A stretch of DNA of 64,000 nt, taken from contig NCSJ02000048.1 in NCBI GenBank assembly GCA_002812745.2, positions 119,298 to 183,297 on the forward strand, given 5' to 3'. The position numbers were made by a program, and so were the translations under genes. This stretch comes from Scytalidium lignicola (Eukaryota > Ascomycota > Leotiomycetes). How positions within the stretch are numbered: the stretch's first letter is position 1; each line of letters begins with the position of its first letter. The notes below the pieces were generated by a model. The model searched no databases. It was not told the DNA's origin and saw nothing but the letters and a program-made list of their open reading frames with translations. This document shows positions 23,352 through 35,528 of the stretch, one piece after another.

Positions 23352-25282
23352 ATGATTTTCACTGACAAGTATGCGGCCAGTTTTCTGGATAGTTTTAAGT
23401 TCTTTCTGGCTATGATTTTACCTACTTTAATAATATTTGTATGTTTTCATTTATGAAATTCCGTGTCATGTGCTTTATGCTGATACAGCCTTGTCAGATT
23501 TACTATGCTGTGCCATACATCAGCAACAAATTGAAATTAAATTCAATTCCAGGTCCAGTAGTTGCACATTTCTCACACTTCTGGACCCTATACCATGCCA
23601 GGTATTCAGATAACTCCTTGGAGATGCGTTGGTGTGCTTTGGTTTGATTAATCTAACATACTGAAGGAAGCATCAACTATCCCTTGCCGTCCACGAGCAA
23701 CATAAGAAGTATGGTGATTTTGTCAGGCTTTCCCCAGATCACGTCAGTATTGCACATCCTGACAGTATTCGTGTAAGTATCTCAATGCGACAGTCTTTAG
23801 TTTCTAACTCGGGAAATTAATTGTTACAGGATATTTTGGGATATAACAACGGATTTACCAAATCTGAATTCTATTACGCATTCGACAATATTGAACAGGG
23901 AATATTTACTACCAGGAACCGGGTATTGCATGGGCGGAAACGGAAATATGTCTCTCATATGTTTAGCCCTAAAGCCATGATAAATTTTGAGCCATATATT
24001 ACACAAGCTCTTAAAACTTTAGGGCATCAAATGGACTTATTGATAGACACTAATCAAGCTGGGGCTTACCAGAGTCTAGGAGAGAGTAACCCGGCCATCA
24101 AATCTAGGCAAAATAAAAATGAGGCTGCACTTGATGTTGCCATGTGGTCCGCATTTCTTGCATTCGATATCATTGGAGACCTGGTAAATTGACATTTCCT
24201 TTCAAAAACCACGCATATATTTTCTCGGTTGCTGACAGCTACAGGCATTTGGTGCCCCTTTTGGATTTACAGCTGCTGGCTATGACTCAGCCGGAGGCAT
24301 TAAGAAACTTCGTGATCGAGGTGAATGGTGTGTGACAGTGGGACAGATGCCTTGGATTAAGAGTGAACGATAAATTGTCTTCTTCAACTTGAATCATTCT
24401 AATATATCTATAGCATGGACACCATACTTCTATTTTGATAAATTCTTTGTTCAAGGTCTCCGAGCAGCAGAGGCCCTCGCCAAAATTGGAATCGCAGCTG
24501 TGGATAAACGACGCAAGGCTACTGTCGACCCGAATAGAAAAGATATACTCTATTACCTCCTTTCAGCAAAAGATCCTGACACAGGTGGAAAAATCCCTGA
24601 TCGTGAGATCAATGCTGAGGCCCTAACTCAACTTATCGCCGGCAGTGATACTACTGGTAACACTATCACCCACGTAATCGATATGCTGATCAAGCATCCA
24701 GACAAACTGAAGAAATTGCAAGCAGAGCTTGATGAAGTATATCCTAGTCCATTGCCTGCTGATTTCATCTCGATGTTCTCGGAGTGTAAAGATCTCCCGT
24801 ATGTCAATGGCGTTCTTTATGAGACCCTCCGGCTCCGGACTACTGTCTCTGTTGGACTTCCACGCGTGGTAACGAGCGGGAATGCTACGGTTTGTGGGCG
24901 CGTATTTAAAGAAGGTACTGTGTTATCTACCCCAACCTACACGACTCACCGAGACCCTCGTGTCTGGGGGAAGAATGCACTGAAGTTTGAGCCAGAACGA
25001 TGGCTTGGAGATGCTCGTTTCGAACTCGAAAAGGCGTTCTTGGGCTTCAGTTACGGACCAAGAGCATGTATTGGAAGAAATGTAAGCATGAGTAACTGAT
25101 ATTCTAAACAAACAGTACTAATGTACAAGGTGGCTTTTATGGAGCTGAAGAAGACCGTCGCAACCCTCTTCCGTAGGTTTGAATACCGTCTAGTCTATCC
25201 AGAGAAAGATACTTTTATTCGTGAGGGTTTCCACTTGAAGTGTCAAGAACTTCTGGTCTTTATTAGAAGGAGGGATGCGTAA
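23352..25282 (+). CDS. Cytochrome P450 monooxygenase
   Basis: Seven exons (23352-23438, 23489-23601, 23667-23772, 23830-24183, 24245-24362, 24414-25081, 25130-25282) encode 532 residues; every phase fits. A hydrophobic N-terminal anchor (about residues 15-35) points to the ER membrane. Motifs follow the usual order: IPGP after the anchor, the I-helix AGSDTTGNT, the K-helix ETLR, FEPERW, and the heme loop FSYGPRACIGRN with C478 as heme ligand. Overall it resembles the fungal benzoate-4-monooxygenase/trichothecene-hydroxylase-like P450s, but the substrate is unknown. It lies between an MCT-like and a Dal5-like transporter. No biosynthetic backbone enzyme is adjacent, so a detoxification or catabolic role is as likely as secondary metabolism. 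Confidence 0.93.
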
Positions 25283-25697
25283 ATTTTAAATATTAAATAA
25301 GAAGGAAAGTCACATGGTGTTGGTAGTTAAATATAAACTGGTGCTGTATTCAAGGTTCTTATAAATGGCAGTATCTAAATCCTAACTTTTCAATTTAATG
25401 AATAGTTCGTTCTGATATCACAGCACCCAATACTATGTTTATAGTTTCCATGCTGTGAGACACAGAATAACTAAGTCTACCCCGTCGACATTCAATTTTA
25501 GGACGCTATTTTTCTAGCATATCGAGTGTCCAGACTGATTTCAGATAAAAACCAGATGACAACCGTATTATCAGAGGTAGATCTATAGTTTGGAGGTTTA
25601 GAGCCTTGAGACAGGGACGCCGATAAGTCTCAGCTATAAAGAGGGAGCTTCTCTCCTTACTAGAGAATGCTACAGGACAATCGCGCAACTCACCCGC
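25283..25697. other. Convergent intergenic spacer
   Basis: Spacer between the ends of the P450 (plus) and the Dal5-like permease (minus). No gene seen. Confidence 0.55.
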
Positions 25698-27424
25698 TCA
25701 TAAAACATATCTAAAACTAACATCCTCCAAATCCGTTAAATCGCTCGGATCTCTCCCGCGCTGCTTCCCTATCCGATACGCTTCATACTCCACTTGGCCC
25801 ATAGTCTCCATCAACCGATCCCTCTTTCGATTATCCCAAGCACACAGTCCTCGATACACCAAAAAGGTAACAGCTAGAGCAGCAAGACACGCAATATTAG
25901 CCACACACCCGGTATGATATCGTGGCGCCTCTGCAGTAATCCACAACTGTGGCCCGATACAACAGCCCGTGCAGTATCCAATGAAATATATCACATTCAC
26001 AGTTGTCTTTTTAGTGTTGCCTTTTACGTTCGACGCGCAGAGGGACAAACCAATCACCATTAGATCAGACAGCACTGTTGCGAACCAGCATGATACGACG
26101 AGGCCCCATTTGTTGTCGATTGGGAGACTAAGGAGTAATGAGGATCCGATTAAAGGCACCAGGGTTAGAAAACAGCCAAGATAGGTCCGGCTGTTGGGGA
26201 TGAATCGCATCCCAAAGGCAGAGACCCAGATGAAGAATATTTGAATACCTCCTGCTGGAAGCCCGACCAACATAGTTTGAAAAGAGCCATAGCCGAAGCC
26301 AGAGATTATTATTGAGCCGAACTGGTGGAGATGTTAGCAAATTCGATAATTTTCTTGCAAAGTTGAGCATGTGTGAATAGGAAGAAGAAAGCTTACGGTG
26401 ATTACGAAAGACGTCACACAGGTCAAGATGGAGAGTACGAAGATACACCATACTTTGGGATCCATCAAAGCCTCCCATAGCTGGCGTCGATCAAAGTTCA
26501 AATGCTCGTCAGTCAGACGATCAACTTGAAGCCGGGCATGAGCGATTTCTCGCTCCTTGGGTTTCAAGAACCAGGCTGTTAAAGGCGATATGGGCATAAG
26601 GAACAGGAACAAAGCGCCGAAGACAATCGTAAGAGCTCCCGTAATCAAGAACATCAGCCTCCAGGACTCCACTGCAGCACCAGTAATTTTGCCAATGCCG
26701 TACATAGCAAGAGCGCCTATGATCTGGGCGAGTCCGTTACAAGATACCCATGCTCTGTAAGACTGTCAATGATTAACCAGCAAACCAATGGAGTAGACAA
26801 ACTTACGCAACTCTCATAGGATGTTCAGACCTCTTATACCAATAAGAAGTGATCAGAACAAACGCAGGCGAAACTGCACCCTCTGCAATTCCCAAGATGA
26901 ATCTAACAGCACCAAAGCCAGCAAAGTTCTGTACAGCAGCAATGCACATACATACGATACCCCAGAAGACTGTTGAAACGCCTACGACACGTGCGACCTG
27001 GAATCGGGCGAGCAGGTAGGTCATGGGATACTCGGAGAAGAATTGTCCCAGGTAGAAGAGTGTGGAGAGCCAGGAGTAGTCTTGGCCTACCAAATGGGTG
27101 TCGGTTCGCATGTTGAAGACTGCGGCGTAGGAGAGGGATGTCTTGTCTAGGTATTGGAAGAAGAACACCGTACACATCTTTTTTTGGGTTAATTAACTGT
27201 TGAAGTCTGCGAGGTGAGGGAACGAGGGTGTATACCAGAGGCATGATCACCATGTCTATCTTCCATAAGACCCAACGCTCCTCTTTTGCATCTGCTGATA
27301 GAAGCGTGACTTCTGCTGCTTCAGTTGAGGAGGTTTTGAAAAGAGCTGGGTCTTCACCGTCAGTCTTCTCCTCGGTGTGAACAAGACCGACGGCATTAAC
27401 GTCAACGTTCTTTTCTACCTCCAT
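25698..27424 (-). CDS. Dal5/Tna1-type MFS permease (anion:cation symporter family)
   Basis: Four exons, 27424-27236, 27177-26807, 26754-26397 and 26321-25698, encode 513 residues. Introns have GTATAC, GTAAGT and GTAAGC donors and GTTAAT/GCTAACA-type branches. Landmarks of the allantoate/nicotinate-type family are LDKTSLSYAAVFNMRTDTHLVGQDYSWLSTLFYLGQ across spans 1-2, the FILGIAEGAVSPAF segment, and YKRSEHPMRVA just before the second intron. Twelve spans with hydrophilic ends. Family members import allantoate, nicotinate, pantothenate, biotin-type acids or dipeptides with protons. The substrate is not predictable here. Confidence 0.93.
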
Positions 27425-28501
27425 GATTATAGTAAGTGCTCAAAGAAGTATATTGAAAAGTAAGGTATTAGATAGGGCGTATTTAGAAAGAAAAGAGTGT
27501 GAGCCACAGTGTATTATATATTTGGCCTATCATCTTGCCGATGATTCAGATCACCTTGGCGGGCAAGGAAGATCACGCCCGGGCAAACGATAGGAAGGCC
27601 AAGCTTATCTTTGACTGTTACCCTACAAGGACAGTAAAATCTGATCATAATGATATGAGCTATACCAATACCTTATCTGTACCAGCATCGGCTGCATGCT
27701 GCCCCATTTTTGCAAGCGAAATGCTGTCACATCTTACATCGGGCCTTTGGGTCACGTGCAGGCATTTTTAGCCCGCATATCATGGTAATTTACCGCATAA
27801 AGTCAATTCAATCAATTGCTACTTTATACAGGCACAGAGACACTTGTTTTCAGCATACTTTGTGAGTACAATGTGGCATATCCAGAAGGAAGAGCCAGAT
27901 GTGGAAGATTAAAAGCTCCTGCAAAAGGCCTGTAAATACCTCTAATTGACTTCTATAACCTTATTGATGGGACGATTTATAAATACGAATTCAAACTCTT
28001 CAAATTCTTGGCTAAAGTTATTTTTATAGTTTACTTTAAATCTTTACATGATAAAGCGGTTTATTTAGCTCTATTTGACGGCCGAATATGGTAAGCGTGA
28101 TCAAAATAAGCAACTCGGTGGATTTAAATTAGGGTTCAAGTTGGTGGCGTTAGATTGCTTATAACTTTATTTCGACAATACCAAATGTCTTAGAATTTCT
28201 AGAATATACTGATATAATGTAGTTCTTAAGGTTAAATTATTTAAGATCTAAATTTAGGCAAATTATAATATATTTAGTGTTAGTAGAATAGTGGTTATGT
28301 ACACATGATATTCACGTGCCCTTATAAGCTAGTCCCGATTAGGTAGTGGGAACGAGCGAAGCTCTTATAGCTTCGCTCTACTACCCTTAATCGTAGATGA
28401 ACCATGGAATAGCACAACAGTATATTATGTATATTACGTACTGTACTACGTGTTACAGGTGAACCGACATTTAGAATTAATTAAATTTAGTTGACATTAG
28501 A
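27425..28501. other. Intergenic, AT-rich toward the right
   Basis: No gene. It contains the promoter side of the Dal5-like permease, CACGTG at 27753-27758 and 28313-28318, and the hairpin listed separately at 28337-28392. The right half is AT-rich. Confidence 0.5.
28337..28392. repeat. Imperfect palindrome / hairpin-forming element
   Basis: The inner arms GAGCGAAGCT and AGCTTCGCTC flank a 5-nt loop. Outer arms GGTAGT/ACTACC and GATTA/TAATC extend the stem. The element sits as a GC-richer island in AT-rich DNA. It could be a MITE end, a solo structured repeat, or a mitochondrial-type GC cluster. Confidence 0.5.
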
Positions 28502-28917
28502 TAAAAGGAAGGGCTGGGAATGTAGTTAAAGAGAGAAGGCAGTGGAATGATAAAGAGTTGAAAAATTGGGTGGAGCAGAGTAAGAAGTACAGAAAGTGGC
28601 AGGAGGATACGTGGGCATAGTGTAAAGAGGTATATCCGAATTATCAAAGTAGTCACTGTTTTTATCACTTAGAAAATAAAGGATCGAAGTTATTAGGATT
28701 AAATAATGCCGAGCTATTGTCTTTTCTAAGTATACGAGGACAATTTTTGTCAAGCGAAGTGATCGATTATCTCCATAAGGAGAGAGAGCTATATACCTTA
28801 TATTCAGGGATTAAGGTGGGTATAGAAGAAACTTCAAGATTATTTTTACATTTAATACATTATAAATTTACTAGATGGTCATGTCGCTACAGGATAGTAG
28901 ATAAACTGAATGGATGA
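28502..28917 (+). mobile_element. Possible degenerate LINE/retroelement fragment
   Basis: One frame stays open for ~138 codons apart from a single TAG near 28618, in otherwise AT-rich, gene-poor DNA. The start (QWNDKELKNWVEQSKKYRKW) resembles the region between endonuclease and reverse transcriptase of fungal non-LTR elements. The end (LSIRGQ ... YLHKERELY ... EETSRLFLHLIHY) loosely follows their C-terminal RNase H / zinc-knuckle region with cysteines lost. The reverse transcriptase itself is absent. The match is by eye and weak. Confidence 0.28.
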
Positions 28918-29227
28918 GTAATAAATATAAACCGTCTATATTGAATGCCTTTTCAACAAGGCAGAAGAAGTAAACTGCCTTTATTATTTATTATTTCAAG
29001 TGGAGTAGGCGCAGGGCTATGGATTCAGGAGGAGCCTGGAGGATTTGAGCAATAAAAGTTTCTGACCATAATAAAGATTTAATTTATCACACCATAGGCT
29101 ATTGATTTCGTGTTGCAAATGGGATAAATATCTTGGATGCTCAGAGTAGATATAAGTTTATTCACATATGCATCTAACTCTAAACACAACTATCCTGGTC
29201 ACAGAATTTACAGACACACAGATAGTA
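28918..29227. other. AT-rich spacer downstream of sugar transporter
   Basis: No gene. This is the 3' flank of the sugar transporter on the minus strand. Confidence 0.5.
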
Positions 29228-31081
29228 TCACACATTGGGCCATTTTGTGGCTTCTTTTCGACTAAGCCGCTGATTTTTAAGACGCTGCTTGTTGTCTTTT
29301 TGCCACTGTCTCGCATATTTGACGCCAAAGCCATCTTGGAAGACGGCTCGAACCTCTTCAAGTGACATCTGCGCCACCCTAAGCCACTGTCAGCAAGCAT
29401 ATTATCTGTGGAGGGGAAAGTATCACATACTCAGGATACATGAAAATTGATAGTACCCAGCCAAGGAAGCAAAGAGCTGAGTAAAACCCAAAGGTTCCAG
29501 AAGGTGTGATGGATTTCATCATCGACAGGAAGGTCGAGGCGACGATAATATTGGTACCCCAACAAGTACAAACAATCAACATCGTGCCCACGGCGCGAAC
29601 TTCCATAGGCAAAAGTTCATTAGCTTGCCAGCTGACCGGTGCCACTCCTGCCCCAAAGCAGGCAACGAAGAGGATAAGAGAGACAAGCATCACAATCTCT
29701 GGCCATCCAAGGGTGTTGGTGGTGAGGTCCAGCGTCTTTCGATCCAACGGGATCCAATGAAACGCAATAGCAGCCACAGCAAGTGCTGCGGACATGCCCC
29801 AGACGGTGCCGACAAGCATCCTACGGCGGCCAATTCTGTCAATATACTTGACAGCAATGCAGCTGAACAGGAAATTGGTGGCGCCGATGACAATCCCGAC
29901 AGCGATAGAGTTCGAAAAGCCCACCATTTTAAATAGGGTTGCGGAATAGTACATGAGGGTGTTAAAGCCGCACATCTGGGATAGACCCATGATACCGCAT
30001 GCAACCACAAGAGCGCGGAGATTTCCGGGGACGGTGTGCAGCTTGACCAATGCCTTGCGAATGCCGTATTCTTCATTCATGGCTATATGCTGGTTGATGT
30101 TTTGCTCAATGAGGGAAATTTTGTCGTCAACTTGTTCGGGCGTTGCGTTGGGGTAGATCTTGCGGAGGACTTGAGCTGCTTCGCTATTATTTGCTTTCAT
30201 CAGTCTGAAGGCCCAGGGATGGGGAAATGGGAGTTGAATTACTCTTTACGCTTATGGTAGATCAGCTGACGGGGACTTTCAGGACAGACCAAGAGTAGAG
30301 CACCGAGAACAATGGAAGGGACAGCACCAAGTGCCGTAATATATCTCCAGCCCCCATTGACATATTGAAAGCCTAGAGCAAGTCAATAGTGTTCCAGCGG
30401 CAAAACAAGAGTATTGATTATTCGTACCAACACCAAAGATATAAGAGACACATTGTCCACCCGTGATGGAAATGACATCGATGGACACCATGCGACCTCT
30501 ATGTCTTGCCGGAGAAATCTCTGCGATGTAGACGGGCACAATCATTGCAGCAGAGCCAACACCCAAGCCAATGACCGCGCGTCCCGTAGCCATTTGAATA
30601 AGTGAGAAGGATGAGGCCTGGATCACAGCACCAAGAGTGAAAAGTACAGCAGCAAACAGAATACAGATCTTCCTCCCAAACCTGTCTGCGAGAAGGCCTA
30701 GTTTGGCTGGTTAGCCCTACGCTTCTAGTCAAGGAATCGTTCCAGGATGACTCTACCTGCTATCACCGCCCCAATAAATGCCCCTCCAGAGGTCAGAGAG
30801 GTAATCAACTCCGAGTCATTACTAGATAAGGGTTTGCCTAGATCGGTTCCAATGAGAACCAGGACCGAGGAGATGGCGCCCGTATCGTATCCAAACAACA
30901 ACCCGCCAATGGCGGCCCAGAGAGCAAGGAGCCAGACATAAGAAGTAAGTTTGGTTTGCTCGATGGTGTCGAGGTCTCTGTTTTCACCATTCGAAGAAGA
31001 GTCCTCCAGGTGGGCAAAACCTAGGTCACGTTTCTCATCAAGAACACTGACCTCGCGGTCTGGATCTTGGACATCCATCAT
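29228..31081 (-). CDS. MFS sugar/polyol transporter
   Basis: Five exons, 31081-30757, 30697-30428, 30372-30243, 30183-29431 and 29378-29228, encode 542 residues; phases fit. Sugar-porter signatures are present: GGLLFGYDTGAISSVL in span 1, ADRFGRKI after span 2, VPVYIAEISPARHRG after span 4, PESPRQL before the central loop, GFNTLMYYSATLF in span 7, DRIGRRR after span 8, and a short last exon with SLEEVRAVFQDGFGV. The GFNTLMYYS and central-loop sequences favour the inositol/ITR-like branch, but this is an inference. It works at the plasma membrane as a proton symporter. Its start codon is divergent from a Zn2Cys6 regulator 651 bp away, which may control it. Confidence 0.95.
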
Positions 31082-31732
31082 CACTCAGTGTTCTGAGAGA
31101 GGTTTCGAAAATGAAGAACGATCTAGGTCTATTGTAAAGAAATGAGCCAAAGGATATATGTATCCTCGAAGACTATGTAAGATACCTTGGTGACGGCCCA
31201 GGAGTAGCAGGCCGAATATGCCTATCAAAACAGAGAGAGTATTGGCATGCGAGAACATCTTATATTTCCATGAGCAGCCTATGAGTTCAAGTGGTTCGCG
31301 GGCGAGGTTGAGATACTCTGATTCCCCATGGGGTCACTCCCTGGCAAAAGATGGAGAAGTGGTGCGGGGAGCTGGAGAAGGGAAATATTCGGCTATCTAA
31401 CCACCGCCCCCGAGCAAGAGTGGGTGTGGCGAGTATCATGTTTTGCACGAAGCTGGGGATCTGTATGGACGAAGCCCCGGACTTCAAGAGCTAGACCACG
31501 CAGGGGCAAAGGTAGAGGGGGCCAGTCATGCGCCGAGCAGAGCCCCTAGTGTTCTACAGTAGTATTGCCCATCTTGCCTATGTGGGATGGCTCTGTCCTG
31601 CACCCTACTTATACGGTACATCTCGCCGCAGTTTTCCCCCAGCACAACTCCAGCTCGTTCATTTCGTTTATTATTTCCTGCGTTTTGTTCCATCCCTGGC
31701 GCATTGCCTCCAAGAGATGTTTCTGGACAAAA
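31082..31732. promoter_or_regulatory. Divergent promoter region: sugar transporter / Zn2Cys6 regulator
   Basis: 651 bp between two start codons. The centre (about 31320-31520) is GC-richer, with several CCCC/GGGG blocks of the kind bound by C2H2 regulators such as carbon-catabolite repressors, and one CCCCGG phrase suited to zinc-cluster proteins. No site can be assigned. Confidence 0.4.
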
Positions 31733-34487
31733 ATGCCCATGCAACTGAATAGACGCAACAGATCAGGCTGGTACGGGACTGCTGTCTGCTCCCCTTGTTT
31801 TTGTCCTTTCCATCTGGGCTAATTTGTTGTTGCTGGGCCTTAGCCACAACTGTCGAGGTCTGTCTATTTTTTTCTTATTGCAATTGCTCCATAACGTCAT
31901 TTGCCATAATGCTTTCAAGTTTCCTTATTGCTGAAGGTGAATGACATCTGGGCTAATCTTATCTTGGGAATGTAGCCAAACACGTCAAGTGTAAGTGCCG
32001 TGCCTCTTCTACCGCATCGGGCATCCGTGTAGCTAGCAGCGGCTAATTAACGGGGTATCTTACTGCGCAGGCGATGAAATCCTTCCAGTCTGTGGCCGAT
32101 GCAAACGTTCTGGCCTGGAATGCCGTCGTGGTTCACAGATACGCTTCCGCTATGCTGGCGATCCTGCGAGCTACGATACCGATACCCAGGCGCTCGTTAA
32201 CGTCTTCCAACGTGGAATGGAAGACGGTGGATTTCGTTATCCCAAGAATCAGATTTGGCTCTCTACCATCACCAAATCAGCTAACTGTAAGTCTGATCTA
32301 TCAGCTTTTCCAATTCTGCACTGCTTGAGTTGATGGAAAATTGTTCATTTCATACCACGAGGAGTCTCCTTTTTCTGACGCATGGGGGGCACACAGTAGA
32401 CATTGTGGATGAAACGAGAATAGTGGCCAGCTGCTACCACATACAAGAGGATAGCGAGTTATCTTCCTCTCTGGAGGGGACTCCACGGACGGAGAGCAGC
32501 TTACCTATCCCTGGCTTGGACAACTGCTCTTCGCCATCTTTTGTTGCTCCAAGCTGGCCACTAGACACTACTCAGGGATATGAGGTTTGCAATACATCCT
32601 TATCGCTAACAGCACTTCAATCACTCTCTTCCAGATTAATTAGGCCTTCACCTATCAATCTTGACAGCTCCAGTACAATTACCCCCAGTCATAAATCTCC
32701 ATCTCCGCCAGAATCCCCTCCAGATGACCAAACAGAATGGACCGAATCCGAAGAGCACAATGTAGTAATTGTGGATAGCAATCTGTTGGCAGAGAATGAT
32801 TCACATTCGACACAATGCCGTGAATCACAGCTCTACGTTTCTCAACCTATGTGGCCGTTTCAAGATAGAAAGCAGGCTCGTTTAATGCGTTACTTTGTGG
32901 ACAACCTCGCTCGTTGGGTAAGTTTTATACAATGGTGTGATTGGCCCACTCCTGGCTATGTTGCTGTTGCTCTATGTCTTGATTCATTTGTCTTCCGGTA
33001 GTTTCACTGCCTTTTCTTACTACTGAAATTTGTGCAAAAGAAACACCCACACAAATTCATGCCCTCAGCCATTAGCTCAACCTGATAGCTGATACTCACA
33101 GTTTGATCTCTGTGACTATGAGCGTCACTTTGCACTCATAGTTCCCAAGCGCGCAGCTACATGCCCGATGCTCCTCAACGCCACCCTTGCAGTCTCAGCA
33201 AGACATCTAAGCTTCCTCGGACGAACCGACATCTGTGATCTGAGTGATTTCGTCCGCTACCAAGAACAATGTCTCCATCACTTTATCCCTTCCCTAAACA
33301 ACTCTGCAGTAATTCTTGACGAAAATATATTAGCAGCTACAGTGATTCTGCGGTATCTAGAAGAGGTAGATGGTAAGAATAGCCAAAAGCCTCCATACCC
33401 ATTTGTCACCTCATTCTCTCGATTATTATTACAGCAACCCCTCCTCTTTTTCAGTTCCTAATATTCACACTTTGTATACATAGTCCCCCTCTTCGTCTCA
33501 GAAACCCAATACCATCTAATCGGCACTCGAATCTTCGTCCACGCCCAAGGCGAAGCACTTGTAGCAGGCGGCCTCCGCCAAGCCGCCTTCTGGGTCGCCA
33601 TCCGACAGGAAATCTACATGGCACTCGTAAATCAACGACCTGTCCACCCCGGATTCAACCTCTCAGCCTCCTCCTTCGACTACTCATTCTCGCCAGCAGC
33701 TGACTGCACCTGGGCGAATCGAATCGTGATGCACTGTGCAGATGTGCTGCGCTTCTGCTTCGGCGATGATCAAGCGAATGTGGAAGCTAGGCACGAGACG
33801 TTGTTGGAATATACAAGGGAGTGGTCTCGATGTTGTCCGGAATCCTTTTCTCCTACATTTTATCGAGAACCTGATAGAGGTAAAGAGGAGGTGTTTCCAG
33901 AAATATGGTTCGACACCTTAAGAATTCGTTATTGTATTTGATTAGTGCATTTCTCAATTGACAACTTTGAATAGGTATCTGGAGCAGTGCCATGTAATAG
34001 CCATACAACACCTAAGTTTTTGCAAAATTCTTCTGGCAATAAATAACCCAAAACTCAGGCGCCTAGGCTCTGGTAGTGGCCATCTTTGGCGCGAAGTACA
34101 GGTTCGAATCTCTCACCGTCTCGGTCTCCATTTTCATCTGTATCAAAAGAATCTTCAACAAGGGTAGTGTCTAACGTCTTTTAAGAATGAAATCCGCCTC
34201 GAAGTCCTTAAATTATGCGGTATAGCTCTCTGCAACTATGACCATACACCTCCCGCTATGATGACCGCATGTATGGGGATTGTGACTTGTAATTTCTAGC
34301 CGTTCCCCTCTAAAGAGATGCTCATGTAGACTGACGTCTTGCAGGTGGAGATCGCTTCACAGAACGCATTGAGCACGAGGCAATGCTTGATGTTCTCGTA
34401 CGAACTGAGAAGGAGCTCGGATGGCCAACGACAACTGCCCAACAGCGGATGAAGCAGTCTTGGGGATGGGAAGTCGATGGGGTTTAA
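31733..34487 (+). CDS. Zn2Cys6 transcription factor with two microexons in the zinc finger
   Basis: Ten exons: 31733-31770, 31844-31857, 31976-31990, 32071-32286, 32397-32917, 33102-33372, 33484-33907, 33975-34101, 34186-34288 and 34345-34487; 623 residues, all phases consistent. Splicing exons 1-4 yields RSGCHNCRAKHVKCDE then CGRCKRSGLEC, i.e. C13, C16, C23, C30, C33 and C40 with canonical C-x2-C-x6-C-x6-C-x2-C-x6-C spacing. Exons 2 and 3 are only 14 and 15 nt. The rest is a fungal-specific regulatory domain (RHLSFLGR ... EEVDVPLFVSETQYHLIG ... AFWVAIRQEIYMAL ... PEIW). Two introns use GTTCGA donors. It is a nuclear DNA-binding regulator; the divergent sugar transporter is the obvious candidate target. 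Confidence 0.9.
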
Positions 34488-35528
34488 AAGTGAGATATCT
34501 ATTTCGTCTAGCATGGGAAGGAAGGGAAAATCAAGGGAGAATAGGCGCACAACCCAAAGTTATCTTGAATTATATAACAATATCATTTAACATGGCGAAC
34601 GGCATTTAACCATTACGGCTGACTCTGAAACATTGGAAGAGGACCAACCAGGTACTCCATCATCAGATACAGCTATTCTCCATCCGGATACATGCAGTGC
34701 CTTGTCCCAAATAAGAAAATACGTATAGTGACTCCACTTGACTGGTTGGCACAGCCATCGCGGAGTCCGATGGAGTTGATTGCGCTCTTGTGGATTGGAA
34801 TAGCCCTACGAAATCTAAAATAGTATCGTTGAAGTCTTTATTCCAAACCGACCTCTCTTCGGACGAGATTTCTCACCCGGCCACTCATTCGATTATGGAC
34901 TGACAGCAACTCGGCTTATTATCTTTCAATATCCTCCCCGTTCCACAAGGTGATCTCCAAGAAGAAGAAACTACTGTGACGAATTCCAGCATTAATTGAG
35001 GTTCGTATCCCGAAACGGCGTCAAATAGTGTGAACTCATTAGCAAACGGGTCTCACTTGCAGGACGACTCCAGTTCGCAACGATCTTAATCGTTTCCCCC
35101 GGTCCCGCAGCCTCCAATCACCTTGACACTTCGTTGCTTGAATTCCAAAAATTTCGGTTGTCTTCAAGAATACGAGCGATGAGCACCCCGGGATATTCCA
35201 CTTCTTAGCAAAAGGTTTGCTCACAGAGTGCTAGTGCTAAAGCAAGATGTGATCGTAGAGTCAGAAATAGTGCCCAAGATTAACTCTAATGCTCACTCTT
35301 TTACGGCGGGACTTAATTACACCACTTGGTCTTTCAGTTCCTGTAGCTGCCTAATATGGCAGAATGCAGCTCACCGCCTTATGACTCCTCTGAAGAATGA
35401 TTCCTTAAAGTATCATTTCAGAATAAGTCTCCTTAATTTTGCTAATGATGGTAATTCGCATTTCAGTTTAGATAATACTCATCATTAATATTGATTGTTT
35501 TAAGCACTAGACCAGCATTGTTTTTGCC
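34488..35528. other. Intergenic
   Basis: No gene seen in ~1 kb. Short frames lack family resemblance. Confidence 0.5.

Noticed and set aside
20275..27424. HET gene, P450 and transporters as a secondary metabolite cluster
   Set aside because: No polyketide synthase, NRPS, terpene cyclase or prenyltransferase present.
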